Shown here: one piece after another, positions 63,294 through 64,000 of the stretch
Numbering within the stretch: position 1 is the first letter of the stretch
Layout: the number at the start of each line of letters is the position of its first letter
Source: Pegea sp. RAD2-039
Lineage: Eukaryota; Chordata; Thaliacea; Salpida; Salpidae
Direction of reading: 5' to 3'
DNA: 64,000 nucleotides
Assembly: GCA_034620365.1 (NCBI GenBank)
Contig: JAQGEQ010000084.1
Location: forward strand, 2,418,001-2,482,000
Translations under genes and position numbers: made by a program
The notes under the pieces: generated by a model
The model's database searches: none
The model's input: the letters and a program-made list of their open reading frames with translations, nothing else
What the model was told of the DNA's origin: nothing

Positions 63294-64000
63294 GACTATT
63301 TTTATTGGTTAACATTCACATCATTAATTATATTTGTCTTTTAGTTCAATAAAACTTGGTAAACAGATTTTTGGATAAGTTCAAACGTTTTTGCAAGCTA
63401 ATTGCTCAAAGTAGAATGTTTTTTTAACCTTTCTTCTAGTTTTAAGAACTTTACTAAGAAACTATAGAAAGCTATACATGTTATTTTTAATAATCAAGTT
63501 AGTTCTGTGAAATATTCCCTGTGTATCTTTGTTATATTTTTAATAAAATATTAATTAAATATTTTAACTGTCGTTGTTTATTCTTCAAACAATCATATTA
63601 TCAAATAGTAAAGCTTTGAACAGCGGTATTTATGCATATTTGATAGTCGTCAACTGAGGTTAAAATAATCTGACAATCAATTGTGTGGGTTCTTTTGGAG
63701 TTATTTTTAAATTAACATTGTTTACTAAATGAAAAATTGGTGCTAAAAAATTGCAAATATTTCTAATAGACTTTTGTTTACCTTTTATATTAACAGCTTT
63801 CTACTACTTTTGTAACTTGATTTTATTTATATTTAAAATGAGTTTATTCACTTCAATCAGAGATAGTTTCAAGATTCAATCTAACATCTTCTACATCTAT
63901 CAAATGATAATATTATATAAAATAACAAATTCATTTTAGTATATTTCATATATTTTTAGTTCGTTATTCTATTTTTTTATATAGTAAAAATACTTCTAAC
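63294..64000. other. Intergenic end of window
   Basis: AT-rich, no gene recognised. The open frame at 63751-63939 is hydrophobic and low in complexity, probably chance. Confidence 0.5.

Noticed and set aside
1..64000. CRISPR arrays, bacterial operons or riboswitches
   Set aside because: None present. Introns and animal gene families show this is eukaryotic nuclear DNA.

Overview
The window is about 72% A+T and eukaryotic. Genes are split by spliceosomal introns with GT-AG ends, lie on both strands without operons, and match animal families: a Bax-type Bcl-2 protein, rhotekin, PAIP2, a CatSper channel, a tetraspanin, a patched-related protein, eIF3j, SLC35B3, an ADP/ATP carrier and an M14 carboxypeptidase. 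I infer an AT-rich metazoan with a fairly compact genome. Many introns are 32-75 bp. One predicted secreted gene built from symmetric micro-exons resembles flatworm micro-exon genes, but the species cannot be fixed from sequence alone.

Layout. 1-2980 is one arm of a large inverted duplication (other arm 29996-31662) and holds a small secreted Cys-containing gene (minus). 5533-8560 is SLC35B3 (minus). 12024-12830 is a single-exon Bax homolog (plus), convergent with a micro-exon C-type-lectin-like gene (13329-17328, minus). 20510-24741 is a patched-domain/RND protein and 25276-26753 a tetraspanin (both minus). 28300-29640 is a decayed LINE with a SINE fragment. The truncated second arm of the duplication follows. 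33052-34990 is eIF3j (minus), with a tRNA-derived SINE in intron 2. 37460-40333 is a CatSper subunit (plus). 42170-43081 is an intronless ADP/ATP carrier (plus). 45088-45414 is a small membrane protein (minus). 47811-48452 is a possible unrecognised gene. 49365-50733 is PAIP2 (plus). 51656-56517 is rhotekin with two alternative first exons (minus). 60331-63269 is a secreted zinc carboxypeptidase (plus). The rest is AT-rich intergenic DNA with a few repeat relics.

The genes do not form one pathway. They are ordinary housekeeping and signalling genes, plus two predicted secreted genes whose 5' ends are small phase-1 exons. All exon models were derived by reading splice sites, frames and homology by eye. 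For genes stated as complete, exon lengths sum to an intact frame, which supports the models, but no transcript evidence was available.
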